Shown here: piece after piece, positions 9,675-19,035 of the stretch
How the letters are laid out: each line of letters opens with the position of its first letter
Numbering within the stretch: the first letter of the stretch is position 1
Origin: Thermosynechococcus sp. NK55a
GTDB lineage: Bacteria > Cyanobacteriota > Cyanobacteriia > Thermosynechococcales > Thermosynechococcaceae
Length of the DNA: 64,000 nt
Direction of reading: 5' to 3'
Assembly: GCF_000505665.1 (NCBI RefSeq)
Contig: NC_023033.1
Coordinates: forward strand, 744,001 to 808,000
Translations under genes and position numbers: made by a program
Notes under the pieces: generated by a model
Seen by the model: the letters and a program-made list of their open reading frames with translations, nothing else
The model's database searches: none
Told to the model about the DNA's origin: nothing

Positions 9675-9739
9675 CATTTGAATATCAATAAAAAAACGAT
9701 GCTTCTATAGTTATCAATGTTTAGTATAGTTTCACTCAA

Positions 9740-9813
9740 CGGGCTTGGAGGGACTCGAACCCCCGACCTGCTGATCCGTAGTCAGCCGCTCTAATCCACT
9801 AAGCTACAAGCCC
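9740..9813 (-). tRNA. tRNA-Arg (anticodon ACG)
   Basis: On the minus strand a full cloverleaf can be drawn: acceptor GGGCTTG/CAAGCCC, D arm with TAGCTTAGTGGATTAGA, anticodon stem GCTGA/TCAGC around the loop CTACGGA (anticodon ACG, read as ICG after deamination), and the T arm GGTTCGAGTCC. The discriminator base is G (9740); CCA is not encoded. A TATAGT hexamer (plus strand 9825-9830) lies about 12 bases before the 5' end and may be the -10 box. Confidence 0.95.
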
Positions 9814-9936
9814 AAGTCAGGAACACTATACTAGCATGAATTTTCCAAGATCTCAAAGGGGGAACAAAAAATTTGCCCACTGGTGTGCCATAGTCGGGAG
9901 CGGAGGCCATTGACCCAAAGAGACCCAAAGAGATAA

Positions 9937-11604
9937 ATGCTGAAGAAACTCCACCGCTGGTGCTTGACCACTCCTCATCTGCCGCGATCGCTGGTGGCCT
10001 TTGCTGTCAGTCTGGCCGCCCTTACCCTTTTAGATAGCGGTGCTCAGGTCGTCGTAGCTCACCTCAAACGCACTGCTCCAACCCTCTTTGCTTGGTCAGT
10101 TGCGGGCACCTTTGACACCAGTTTTGCCCCAGAGGTGTGGCTGTCAGTCATCGGCCTCACCCTTGGCACGTTGATTATTGTGATTTCCATTGCCGCCCAA
10201 AATATCCCCAAGATTACTGAACTGTACATGCAGGACTGGATCAGCCTGATCTATGTCTGGAGCCTAGTTTTGGGAGGTGCTCATATCTTCTACATCAAGG
10301 TTTTGCAGGACTTGGGGAGGCAGCCCGTTGGCAGCATTCTCTTGAATTTGTATGGACTGTTGCCCTTAGCCATTTTGACGGCGCTACCCTACATTTTCTA
10401 TATCCTGCAGTCGATCCAGCCGGAAAGTGTGGTGCAGCAAATTTACCGCCACCAGTCTCGCTACATGAGTCAACTTGCCGTCATCTTCAGGGATAGATTC
10501 TCCTACCAACCCCAGTTTCTGCGCCGTAGTCAAGCCTACCTCATTGCCGGCCTAAACCAATTGGACGATTTGCTGGCCTATGTGGCATTTCGTGGGACGC
10601 AAGCAGAAATTATTAGCGCTGTCAGTGAACTGCTTCAGGACTATATCAGTTGCAAGCCGAACTATCCAGACTATTTCTTTCGCTTGAGTGGTGCGGTGAA
10701 GGGGGATATTGCCTTCAAGACCATGTTTGATCAATTTAGCCAGATTGAAGAGAACCACACCTTCTACGAGCAAAAGTGTTTCCGGCTCCTAGGGAATGCC
10801 TATGTGCGCTTTTTGGAGGAGGGGCAGTTTCCCCTAGCATCGTTGTGTGGCTCCCAGATGTGCGCGATCGCCCAACACATTCTCAGTAGAGGCGATGACA
10901 TTTTGCTGGACTTAATCATTATTCGCTTCAATACCATGATGCGCTTTGCCATTAAACACGGTAATCGTCACAATGAGGCACGCAACCTCTATAACTTAGC
11001 CTTTCACTATCGGCGGTTTATTGAGAGTCTGGTACATTACCAGCGCCCCCACCTCACCCAAAAATGTGTGAATCATCTGCGGGCTTACGGCAATGAAGTG
11101 TATGAGTTGGCGCAAAGTAGTCCTGCCCTTTATTTCATTGTGGATGTCTTTGCCGCTGAGCTCAAAAAGGTCTTAATCCTCGTGAATGAGCAGCGGTGGG
11201 AGGAGCGACTACAACTGGAACTCCTTGAGGAAATGCTTCGTTTGGATAATCCGCCGGAACTGCGCCCACCCCAAAATAGCGATCGCCCCTATGGCAAAAG
11301 TACAGGCGTGCGCCTACTGCAAATGGGGCTCGCTCTCTTTTACTTGGCACGGCAGCAACCCCAGTTTGCCCAGCGGATTGTTGAGGACATGGTGGAGGAT
11401 GCAGTGGTTTTGGGCCTGTCGGAATTCAAGCGCCTCTTTCATCAAAATTGCGATCGCCTGCGCCAAGCTGAGCCAAGGTTTTGGGAGGACACCGATCGCG
11501 GCAATGCCAACCTATACTACTCAGAGCACACTGAGCAACTCGGCGCCCTACAGACCCTTGTGGATCGCGCTTGTCACACTCTGGAGCTGGCTGAGTCGTC
11601 CTAA
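9937..11604 (+). CDS. Multi-pass membrane protein with large helical soluble domain
   Basis: 555 residues. Four hydrophobic segments lie in the first ~165 residues (about 18-36, 68-90, 100-120, 130-155), with long loops between. The remaining ~390 residues are soluble, helix-rich and without sequence motifs I know. A distant likeness to DUF2254-type membrane proteins is possible from the topology, but I cannot confirm it. Several ordinary HIP1 sites suggest a resident gene. It stands alone between tRNA-Arg and tRNA-Leu. Function unknown. Confidence 0.7.
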   Translation: MLKKLHRWCLTTPHLPRSLVAFAVSLAALTLLDSGAQVVVAHLKRTAPTLFAWSVAGTFDTSFAPEVWLSVIGLTLGTLIIVISIAAQNIPKITELYMQDWISLIYVWSLVLGGAHIFYIKVLQDLGRQPVGSILLNLYGLLPLAILTALPYIFYILQSIQPESVVQQIYRHQSRYMSQLAVIFRDRFSYQPQFLRRSQAYLIAGLNQLDDLLAYVAFRGTQAEIISAVSELLQDYISCKPNYPDYFFRLSGAVKGDIAFKTMFDQFSQIEENHTFYEQKCFRLLGNAYVRFLEEGQFPLASLCGSQMCAIAQHILSRGDDILLDLIIIRFNTMMRFAIKHGNRHNEARNLYNLAFHYRRFIESLVHYQRPHLTQKCVNHLRAYGNEVYELAQSSPALYFIVDVFAAELKKVLILVNEQRWEERLQLELLEEMLRLDNPPELRPPQNSDRPYGKSTGVRLLQMGLALFYLARQQPQFAQRIVEDMVEDAVVLGLSEFKRLFHQNCDRLRQAEPRFWEDTDRGNANLYYSEHTEQLGALQTLVDRACHTLELAESS

Positions 11605-11638
11605 AGCATGGTAAAGCATGGTATAGTAATAAGTCTGA

Positions 11639-11720
11639 GGGCGAGTGGCGAAATGGTAGACGCACTACACTCAAAATGTAGCGGGGTTTCCCCATGTCAG
11701 TTCGAGTCTGACCTCGCCCA
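11639..11720 (+). tRNA. tRNA-Leu (anticodon CAA)
   Basis: An 82-base class II tRNA: acceptor GGGCGAG/CTCGCCC, D arm with GGCGAAATGGTAGACGC, anticodon stem CTACA/TGTAG around CTCAAAA (anticodon CAA), a short variable arm GCGGGGTTTCCCC and T arm CAGTTCGAGTCTG. Discriminator A; CCA is not encoded. TATAGT at 11622-11627 is a likely -10 box. No intron is present. Confidence 0.95.
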
Positions 11721-11724
11721 TTCC

Positions 11725-13164
11725 CTAGCCACCACCAAAGACTTGGATATTGGCAAAGGCACATACCGGTGAAGCATGGCCGACACGAATGGCTTGATTG
11801 GGTTCGCCCTTGCCACAAAACGGTGTGCCAAAGAGGCCCAAGGTGGAGACATCTCCCACAGCAATCAAACTCTGCCAAAATTCTGGGGTCGTGCCGCGAT
11901 AGTTGGGATTGCGCAGTGTGCGGGTCAGGCGGCCATTTTCAATCAGCTTGGCATATTCACAGCCAAACTGAAATTTGAGGCGATAATCGTCAATTGACCA
12001 AGAGCGATTGGATGCCATGTATACCCCTGACTCGATGTTGCTGATCATCTCATCAAAGGATTGTGTCCCCGGCTCGATGTTCAAGTTGGCCATACGATCA
12101 ATGGGGGGACGATTCCAAGAACAGGCACGGGCATTGGCCACACCATCAACCCCTGCGCGCTGCTGGCTTTCAAGGCTCCCTAGACCCCGCAGCAGGCGTC
12201 CTTCCTTGATCAGATAGAGGCGTTTCGCCGGCACCCCCAAGTCATCAAAGGCATAGCTGGCCAGTTCACCGCTAACGGTGGGATCAAACGTCACATTCAA
12301 GAGGGGGGAACCATACTGCCGCTGCCCAAAGTCCTCAAGGCGAATAAAGCTGCCGCCGGCGTAGTTGCGCTCATCCCCCAAGATGCGGTCCAGTTCTAGG
12401 GGATGGCCAATGCTCTCATGGATTTGCAGCATCATTTGGTCGGGGGCAAGGACCAGCGTTGTGGTTGTTTCTGGGCACTCTTGGGCCCTGAGGAGTTCAA
12501 CGGCCTGCTCGCCAATGTGACGGGCGCGATCCCTCAACTGATCAGCACTCAGCCACTCTAGCCCTCCTTGATAGCAGCGGGCTAACCAACCGTGATCTGT
12601 CCGTTGCTGCACGACCCCTGGCCCCTGAGCCGTAGCACTCATGTCCGTGAGCACTTGATAAAACTGCTGTTCAATTTGACCGCCATCACTGCTGAACCAC
12701 TGGCTAGTGGTCTCTACGGTTTGGACAAAGGCGCGGGTTTGTATAATCTCGTCACTCACCTTCAGGCTATGGCAAATATCCTGAAGTAGGTAATTCAACT
12801 CCGCCGCTGAAAGGTTATCAAAGGGTTGCTGTTGGGGCGATCGGTAGTGCCCCTTGCCCTTGCCCCGCGCGGCTGGTGTAAAGTTAAAGACCCGCCAATG
12901 GGCGGCCGTTTTCGCCTGTTGATAGGCCCGCCGAATCGCCCCATGGATGGCGCTGGGGCGCAAATCTGGGGTTGCTGTATAGGCAAATTGACCATCCACA
13001 AGGACCTCTACCATGACACCCCGTTGGCGCGATCGCTGGTTCATTTCAGGATGTCCATCCCGAGCACTGCGAGTCGTGACAATTTCCTCAACGTAACGTA
13101 GGCCTAGCCAATCGAGGGGTAAATCAACCTGATTCAAAATAGCAGTCAAGTTCGGTGCAGTCAT
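11725..13164 (-). CDS. tldD: TldD-type metalloprotease
   Basis: 479 residues of the TldD/PmbA family, a zinc peptidase that in other bacteria forms a TldD-TldE heterodimer and degrades unfolded peptides. The zinc-binding HExxxH motif appears as HESIGH at residues 249-254 with ELDRILGDE after it; the C-terminal GTPFCGKGEPNQ segment is characteristic. PmbA/TldE, the usual partner, is not in the window. The substrate here is unknown. The gene converges on tRNA-Leu (stop 5 bases after the tRNA end) and diverges from the GDT1-type gene. Confidence 0.9.
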   Translation of the reverse strand: MTAPNLTAILNQVDLPLDWLGLRYVEEIVTTRSARDGHPEMNQRSRQRGVMVEVLVDGQFAYTATPDLRPSAIHGAIRRAYQQAKTAAHWRVFNFTPAARGKGKGHYRSPQQQPFDNLSAAELNYLLQDICHSLKVSDEIIQTRAFVQTVETTSQWFSSDGGQIEQQFYQVLTDMSATAQGPGVVQQRTDHGWLARCYQGGLEWLSADQLRDRARHIGEQAVELLRAQECPETTTTLVLAPDQMMLQIHESIGHPLELDRILGDERNYAGGSFIRLEDFGQRQYGSPLLNVTFDPTVSGELASYAFDDLGVPAKRLYLIKEGRLLRGLGSLESQQRAGVDGVANARACSWNRPPIDRMANLNIEPGTQSFDEMISNIESGVYMASNRSWSIDDYRLKFQFGCEYAKLIENGRLTRTLRNPNYRGTTPEFWQSLIAVGDVSTLGLFGTPFCGKGEPNQAIRVGHASPVCAFANIQVFGGG

Positions 13165-13185
13165 GCCAGCGTGGTACTGTAGGGG

Positions 13186-13845
13186 ATGGTAAAGTTTGAA
13201 TCTTTTCCTATGCTAACGGCTTTTACTGCGGGGCTAACCCTAATCACAATTTCTGAGTTAGGAGACAAGACCTTTTTTATTGCCATGATTTTGGCAACTC
13301 GTCATAGCAAGCGGTGGGTCTTCCTAGGATCATGGGCAGCTCTAATGGTGATGACAGTGCTTTCAGTGGCCGTGGGCAAGGTCTTTCAACTTTTACCCCG
13401 AGAGTTCACCGTTTCCGCCACGATTTTGCTCTTCACCTTTTTTGGTCTCAAGATGCTGATTCAAGGCTGGCGGATGGGGAATAGTCCCTGTGAGGACGAG
13501 TGTGAAGCGGCAGTGGAAACAGTGGAAAAAGCGGAAGCCAATCTCAGCCGTTGGGGCAGTAACCCTGCTTGGGCAGCATTTGTGGAAGCCTTTAGTTTAA
13601 CCCTTATGGCCGAATGGGGCGATCGCACCCAAATTGCCACAATTACCCTTGCTGCCGCTAGCCAGGCCTTCGGTGTTGCCCTCGGTGCCATTGCTGGCCA
13701 CGGGATTTGTACCGCGATCGCTGTCTTGGGTGGCGGCTTGCTAGCTGGGCGCATTTCAGAACGGACACTGACCTTGGGCGGTGGTGCTTTATTTTTAATC
13801 TTCGCGATTGTCACCGCCTTACAAGGGACGCCCAAGCTGTCTTAG
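13186..13845 (+). CDS. GDT1/TMEM165 (UPF0016) family cation transporter
   Basis: 219 residues with about six membrane segments and the two family signatures E-x-G-D-[KR]-[ST]: ELGDKT near residue 24 and EWGDRT near 143. An acidic Cys-containing loop (CEDECEAAVETVEKAEA) joins the two halves. GDT1-family members export Mn2+ and/or Ca2+; the cyanobacterial member Mnx keeps cytoplasmic manganese low, so manganese export is the best guess here. A second in-frame ATG at 13210 starts just before the first membrane segment and could be the true start. It diverges from tldD with a gap of only about 20 bases. Confidence 0.85.
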   Translation: MVKFESFPMLTAFTAGLTLITISELGDKTFFIAMILATRHSKRWVFLGSWAALMVMTVLSVAVGKVFQLLPREFTVSATILLFTFFGLKMLIQGWRMGNSPCEDECEAAVETVEKAEANLSRWGSNPAWAAFVEAFSLTLMAEWGDRTQIATITLAAASQAFGVALGAIAGHGICTAIAVLGGGLLAGRISERTLTLGGGALFLIFAIVTALQGTPKLS

Positions 13846-13875
13846 GTTGATTATCTTGCTCTCAATCGGAAGCAC

Positions 13876-15573
13876 CTATAGGAGTCGGCCAGAGGTGGAA
13901 AACGCCTGCACCGCAGCACAAATAAACTCCTCAAGGGAGCGCACTCCCGCCTGATCCTCAAACACGTTTGGGAGATTGTTTTGGATTTTGGCGCGAATCC
14001 ACTGGCGATAGTCAGCATTTTGACCCAGTTCGATCGCTTTTTGAACATAAGCAGACGCATCTGGGGCAATTAACTCGGGTATCCCCAACAGCGTCAGAAT
14101 AGCAGCTGTATGCCGCCCCCGCATAAAGCGCCCCGGTGTCGTCACCATCGGTACTTGGGCATAGTACAGCGCTTCTAGGGTTGAATTGCCCCCTGACCAT
14201 TCTAAACTGTCTAAGAAAATATCCAGACAGTGCAACACTGAGGTGAAGCCATAGAGGTTTAAGGGGCGAGAGAAAAAGCAGTACTCCCTATAGTCAAGAT
14301 TTTTGGCAGCAAAGGCCCGTCCTAGGCGCTGTTCAAACCGTTGGCGGCTCTTTTTAGTCATAAAGTGGGTAATAAAGACAAATTGGCAATTTTCCACAGC
14401 TGCGGCAATTTCTGGATAGACATAGTCAAACTGTGGCAGATACTTGAAGACACTCTGGAGGCAGCCGTAGATAACCGCATCACTTTTGAGGCCAAATTCC
14501 TCGCGGGTAATGGGCGATCGCGAGTCTGGCGGCATAGGACTAAAGGCAATCCCCAAGTTTTTTAGCCTGATGAGTTTTTCAGCGTAATACTTTTCGCCAT
14601 CGGCTGGTTCCATCAGCTCACTACTGAGGAAATAATCAATTGTGGGCAGGCCAGAGGTGTCGGGATGCCCCCAAGACATACATTGAATAGGGGCCAATCT
14701 TAAAGCGGCAATCTGAATCACTTCTAAATCCATCCCCAGTTCGGGAAAAATCACTAAATGCAATTGATCAGCGCGGATCTCCTCAAACCATTCTTGAGGG
14801 GATTTGCTGCCCATGACAAAACGATGACAGTAGGTTTTTGCTTGCTCCGTGCAGCGATCGCTAAAATCCCTCACATAGTAACCGTACATCTGAAACTTTT
14901 CTCGATCGAGATGTTTGAGCCAGCCATGGAGCATCAGTTTCCAAACCGTATGCTCAAAAAAGTGACCGGAGACGAACCCAATCCGCAGTGGCTCATTGGC
15001 CTTAAGGGCTGGCATCTGTGGCCGTTCCTGGGCAGATGGAATAACACTCATCATGACTTCATGGACCATCCGGCCGTATTTTCGTTGCAGATCGCGGGTT
15101 TCATCCCCCTGATAGGGCAGTAAAAATGTCCCCAGCATCCCCAACCACTGATACAGATATTTCTTCTGATCCAAAGGGAAGCTTTGAAACCGTTGATAGA
15201 AATCGGATATCGATTCCCTAATTTTTTGGCGACATTCATTTAGCTCTTCTACATCTTTGTAAACGTAGAGGAGATAACTTAGAGATTTGAGAAAATCAAT
15301 GCCAATTTGCCAGTCGGGTCTGAGTTCAATGGCTCTTTCGTAGGCCCTAAGGCACTGTTGCAAATCGCTATCAGCACCACTGAGCAGTGCCAAACGATAC
15401 CAAGCTTCTGCTAGGTTAGGATCTATTGCTAGGGCATGATTGAGAGCGGAGATGGCTGCTTGATGGTTTTTGTACTTCCATTGATTCAGCGCCAGTTTTT
15501 GCCATCCCTGGACAAAGGCAGGATGGGTTTTTTGCGCAGCAGTTTGTTGAATAAATTCCTCGATACACCCCAT
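13876..15573 (-). CDS. TPR protein with O-GlcNAc-transferase-like (GT41) domain
   Basis: 565 residues. TPR units occupy about 20-100 (AISALNHALAIDPNLAEAWYRL, then an LRPDWQ-ended unit). From about residue 190 the protein matches the SPINDLY/OGT glycosyltransferase fold: LRIGFVSGHFFEHTV, LHLVIFPELGMD, APIQCMSWGHPDTSG and the UDP-sugar region SLEWSGGNSTLEAL. Cyanobacterial relatives are O-linked glycosyltransferases acting on proteins or surface structures; the acceptor is unknown. It is one of three glycosyltransferases in the first 18 kb. It is transcribed alone on the minus strand. Confidence 0.8.
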   Translation of the reverse strand: MGCIEEFIQQTAAQKTHPAFVQGWQKLALNQWKYKNHQAAISALNHALAIDPNLAEAWYRLALLSGADSDLQQCLRAYERAIELRPDWQIGIDFLKSLSYLLYVYKDVEELNECRQKIRESISDFYQRFQSFPLDQKKYLYQWLGMLGTFLLPYQGDETRDLQRKYGRMVHEVMMSVIPSAQERPQMPALKANEPLRIGFVSGHFFEHTVWKLMLHGWLKHLDREKFQMYGYYVRDFSDRCTEQAKTYCHRFVMGSKSPQEWFEEIRADQLHLVIFPELGMDLEVIQIAALRLAPIQCMSWGHPDTSGLPTIDYFLSSELMEPADGEKYYAEKLIRLKNLGIAFSPMPPDSRSPITREEFGLKSDAVIYGCLQSVFKYLPQFDYVYPEIAAAVENCQFVFITHFMTKKSRQRFEQRLGRAFAAKNLDYREYCFFSRPLNLYGFTSVLHCLDIFLDSLEWSGGNSTLEALYYAQVPMVTTPGRFMRGRHTAAILTLLGIPELIAPDASAYVQKAIELGQNADYRQWIRAKIQNNLPNVFEDQAGVRSLEEFICAAVQAFSTSGRLL

Positions 15574-15830
15574 AATTGAGAGCCTAGCAATGACGACGGT
15601 ATTGGTCCAAATTTAGGAATGCTCTTCCTTGCTTTGGGACACAATCTCACTATGGTTGTAGATTTTTGCCTATCCGTTTTACAGCTTGCCACACTGCGCA
15701 CCCACTCCGAGCACTATTCTATTTGTGTTTTCTTGTGCTGCCACAGGAGCGGGCACCCTGGCGATCGCCCGACTTGGCACGTTCCTGAGTGACATTCAAA
15801 ATAGGCACCCTCTACTGCGGTGAAAAATCG

Positions 15831-16871
15831 TTATTGGGTTCGAATTTGGGACAAACCTGCCCCTGGGTAGTAGGCGCCTAAGATTTGCAGATAGTTGTAA
15901 CCGCGCTTGCCCAACTCATAGGCGCCTGTCTGACTCATGCCACGCCCGCCAAAGACCTCCCGCACAATATCGTCGGTAGCGGCATACATCGAAATCATGA
16001 TGCGGCCGCTTTTGGTGAGAACAATACCCCGCGTCGCTTGCACTGCCGCTTGAGTGGTGTTCCACTCCGTCTCAATGCCGCGATACACTTGCCAGCGTTC
16101 GTCGTTCCCCAGATCAAAAAAGCGGCTAGCGGGCTGGAACATGTGGGCAAGGGCATAGGAACGGGCGGCGATCGCCTGGGCCTTTAGGGTCTCCATTGGC
16201 CAGTCGGGATAGACCTCTGAACCGACCACACTCACTAAGTACTCTTCTAAGTCCACTTGATTGACAGCCGTGATGGCATTGCCCTGGGCAATGAGGCGGA
16301 CAATACCGCGATACCATTTATCGCCAACAAAGGTGAGTTGATTGCTGGGGCGAAGCCACAGGGAGGGGGCAAGGGGTTGACCATTCCAGAGCAACATACC
16401 CTCGCGGGCCGTTACCACAACTCCCTGGGAAGGAGCAAGGTGCGTTATCACCTGCTGTTGATCATTGGTGACGGTAGTGGCGACTGCGGTGCCAACAATG
16501 AGTTGACTTTGATCGCGGGCGATCGCCACCCGTACTTGAGGGGCAGGGCCTTGGCTCGGAGGCACGGGTTGCAAAGCCACTGGGGGCAACATTGCCTTGG
16601 CATGGGTAGAGGCAGCCATCGGTGGCTGAGGGGCTGTCTTCGGGACAGTTGCCAGTAGGGGATCGCGGCCATCCAAAATCCGCCGGGGTAGCGGTCGTTC
16701 GAGCTGAACGGCATTCGGTAAAGGCATTGGTTCTGACAGCGCAATAGGTGTCGGTGATAAACTCCGCAAAAACCAGACTCCCAGACCCCCACTGGCGATC
16801 GTGGCCATCGTAAAGGAAATGAGCAAGGGTGAGCGTCCCCGTTTTGTCCCTTGGAACAGAACCCAGCTCAT
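15831..16871 (-). CDS. SpoIID/LytB-domain protein
   Basis: 346 residues with a single N-terminal membrane segment (about 15-38), a Pro-rich linker and a SpoIID/LytB domain: VNQVDLEEYLVSVVGSEV, then WPMETLKAQAIAARSYAL and a closing GGRGMSQTGAYELG. In Bacillus SpoIID is a lytic transglycosylase acting on peptidoglycan during engulfment; in non-sporulating cyanobacteria the domain is thought to act on the cell wall. It probably faces the periplasm. It lies between two glycosyltransferase genes; the 256-base gap to the OGT-like gene holds nothing I recognise. Confidence 0.85.
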   Translation of the reverse strand: MSWVLFQGTKRGRSPLLISFTMATIASGGLGVWFLRSLSPTPIALSEPMPLPNAVQLERPLPRRILDGRDPLLATVPKTAPQPPMAASTHAKAMLPPVALQPVPPSQGPAPQVRVAIARDQSQLIVGTAVATTVTNDQQQVITHLAPSQGVVVTAREGMLLWNGQPLAPSLWLRPSNQLTFVGDKWYRGIVRLIAQGNAITAVNQVDLEEYLVSVVGSEVYPDWPMETLKAQAIAARSYALAHMFQPASRFFDLGNDERWQVYRGIETEWNTTQAAVQATRGIVLTKSGRIMISMYAATDDIVREVFGGRGMSQTGAYELGKRGYNYLQILGAYYPGAGLSQIRTQ

Positions 16872-16926
16872 TCAGGTGTCATCTCCGCTAGCACCTTGCC
16901 TATTGTATAGGGGAGCACGGAATTTG

Positions 16927-18015
16927 CTATGCAACATTTGTTGATTTAGGATGGAAGGAAGCTGCGATCCGCTGGAGCCATTGCTCCACCGTATCCCCAT
17001 AAACAGCTAAGCTATACTCCTGTTCTGCCTGCTGCCGACAGGCGGCCCGCTCAATTTGATCAATCTTGCCAATGGCGGCAATTAAAGCCTCAACAGAATC
17101 TGGGGTAATGAGAAACCCCGTTTGGCCATCGCGGATAATTTCCCTCGGCCCACCACGATTGTAGGCAATGACGGGAACGCCACAGGCAAGGCTCTCAATG
17201 ACCACGTTGCCAAAGGCCTCAACCCAACGGGAGGTGAGCAACAGGGCGCGACACCGCCGCAGATGGGCTTGCATTTCTCGAGTGGGGAAAAATCCCAGAT
17301 ATTCAATGGGGGCATTGGGGTAGTCAGCTTGGATGCGCTGCCAATAATCTATATCCTGCAACTGTCCCATAATTTTTAAGGGGGTGCGAGTGACATTGAC
17401 AGCGGCAACCGCATCTTCGAGTCCCTTTTCGGGAGCAATCCGCCCCAGCCAGCAAAGGGCATCCTCTGGTTCTGTACAAAAGTCATAAAGCGAAAGATCA
17501 AGGCCACTGCCTAAACACACACAGCGATCGCCAAAGGGGAAGGTGGCCGCTTGGGTACGGGTATAGACACCAATGGTTCCCGGATACTTGTCAATGACAC
17601 TGGCGATCGCCTGATCCATGACCTCGGAGACTGAGGCCATACTTACCAGATGCCCCACAGGACGGCTTAAAAACGGTGTCAGGTAAAAGGGCAGCCAATC
17701 GTAGGCAAAGTTGACAATGACATCAAAGTCCTGTTGAAGCTGCCGCACCCGTGCCCACATATTGGCTAAGACACTATTGGGGGGCAGGAGAATCGGTTGA
17801 TCGCGGGTTTGATGCTGCGCTGGCACTTGCAGGTTTCCCGCTACTTCTTCAATGGTTGCCGCTACTGGCAAGTGAGAACCCTTGGGGGCAAGGATGTGTA
17901 GGGTGTGCTGGCGATCGCCCAAGGCCTGAGCCATATTGAGGATCGTCAATTCAACGCCGCCCCCCTTTCCTGTGCCTAGGGGGCCAACCGAAGTGGAAAC
18001 AAAAAGGAGCTTCAA
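16927..18015 (-). CDS. Family 4 glycosyltransferase
   Basis: 362 residues with a GT-B fold. The N-terminus has the GTGKGGGVELTILNMA acceptor-side loop and the C-terminal half shows WLGRIAPEKGLEDA and the nucleotide-sugar motif EAFGNVVIESLACGVPV with its paired glutamates. Family 4 enzymes are retaining transferases that build lipopolysaccharide, exopolysaccharide or glycolipids; the substrate is not evident. It follows the ATP synthase gamma gene by 10 bases on the same strand, so they may share a transcript although they are functionally unrelated. Confidence 0.87.
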   Translation of the reverse strand: MKLLFVSTSVGPLGTGKGGGVELTILNMAQALGDRQHTLHILAPKGSHLPVAATIEEVAGNLQVPAQHQTRDQPILLPPNSVLANMWARVRQLQQDFDVIVNFAYDWLPFYLTPFLSRPVGHLVSMASVSEVMDQAIASVIDKYPGTIGVYTRTQAATFPFGDRCVCLGSGLDLSLYDFCTEPEDALCWLGRIAPEKGLEDAVAAVNVTRTPLKIMGQLQDIDYWQRIQADYPNAPIEYLGFFPTREMQAHLRRCRALLLTSRWVEAFGNVVIESLACGVPVIAYNRGGPREIIRDGQTGFLITPDSVEALIAAIGKIDQIERAACRQQAEQEYSLAVYGDTVEQWLQRIAASFHPKSTNVA

Positions 18016-18025
18016 AAGTCAACTC

Positions 18026-18973
18026 CTAGCGCAGAGCCTCAGCACCGGCCACCACTTCGAGAATTTCTTGGGTAATGGCGGCTTGACGCGCTTTGTTGTA
18101 GGAGAGGGTCAGGGTACCAATCAGGGCTTGAGCATTATCGCTGGCGTTGTTCATTGCCGTCATCCGTGCTGCTAATTCTGAGGCGGCGGCCTCTTGCAGT
18201 GCCCGTAGCAACTGGTTATTCAAGTACAAGGGCAGTAGGGCATCGAGAATTTGCACCGGATCCTGCTCAAAAATCATATCGGGGGGTAGAGCAGGCAGGG
18301 TCGAGGTCACTTTCTCGCGGTTGACTTCCAAATGGGAGGCCCGGGTTGTCAGGCGGAAAATTTCATCATCGGCGGTTTCCAGCCCTTGAGGATCTAAGGG
18401 GAGCAGGGTTTGGACAACCGGCTTTGAGCTAATGAGGGAGACAAACTTGGTGTAGATGAGCTCCACCCGATCTACCGTTTCCGAAAGGAAGAGGGAGAGC
18501 AGTTCACTGGCAATTTGACCCGCTTCACTGGCGGAGGGGATCTGCTCTAGGCCAGAATAGACTGCATCAATGGGATAGTCGCGGCGCTGGAAATATTGAG
18601 CTGCCTTGCGACCAACAATCACTAAGGTGTATTTGAGGCCCTCAGCTTCGAGTTCTTGGATACGTTCCTTGGCTCGGCGAATGACGTTGGTATTGTAACC
18701 ACCGCATAGCCCGCGATCGCCCGTCACCACCAGCAACGCCACCGTCTTCACAGGGCGCTTTGCCAACAGCGGTAAGTCCACGTCCTCAAAACGCAGTCGA
18801 GTCTGCAAGCTGTAGAGCACCTGGGCCAAGCGATCGGCAAAGGGACGGCTCGCCATTACTTGCTCTTGGGCACGGCGAACTTTTGCTGCCGCCACAAGGC
18901 GCATAGCTTCAGTGATCTTGCGGGTATCTTTAATTGTTTTGATGCGATCGCGAATAGCTTTGAGATTGGCCAC
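18026..18973 (-). CDS. atpC: ATP synthase F1 gamma subunit
   Basis: A 315-residue rotor subunit joining the alpha/beta hexamer to the c ring at the thylakoid membrane. The N-terminal [21 protein letters not shown] and C-terminal [15 protein letters not shown] coiled coil, plus [16 protein letters not shown], are unmistakable. The cyanobacterial insertion around residues 195-235 is present, but it lacks the two regulatory cysteines of chloroplast gamma, so thiol control is not expected. As in other Thermosynechococcus-like genomes it is separate from the main atp operon. The symbol atpC follows cyanobacterial use; elsewhere the gene is called atpG. Confidence 0.97.
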   Translation of the reverse strand: MANLKAIRDRIKTIKDTRKITEAMRLVAAAKVRRAQEQVMASRPFADRLAQVLYSLQTRLRFEDVDLPLLAKRPVKTVALLVVTGDRGLCGGYNTNVIRRAKERIQELEAEGLKYTLVIVGRKAAQYFQRRDYPIDAVYSGLEQIPSASEAGQIASELLSLFLSETVDRVELIYTKFVSLISSKPVVQTLLPLDPQGLETADDEIFRLTTRASHLEVNREKVTSTLPALPPDMIFEQDPVQILDALLPLYLNNQLLRALQEAAASELAARMTAMNNASDNAQALIGTLTLSYNKARQAAITQEILEVVAGAEALR

Positions 18974-19035
18974 GGTAATCTAAACTCCTAAGCAAAGCGT
19001 CCCTGCCCTAAAATTTTAGCCCAGAGGGGGATCGC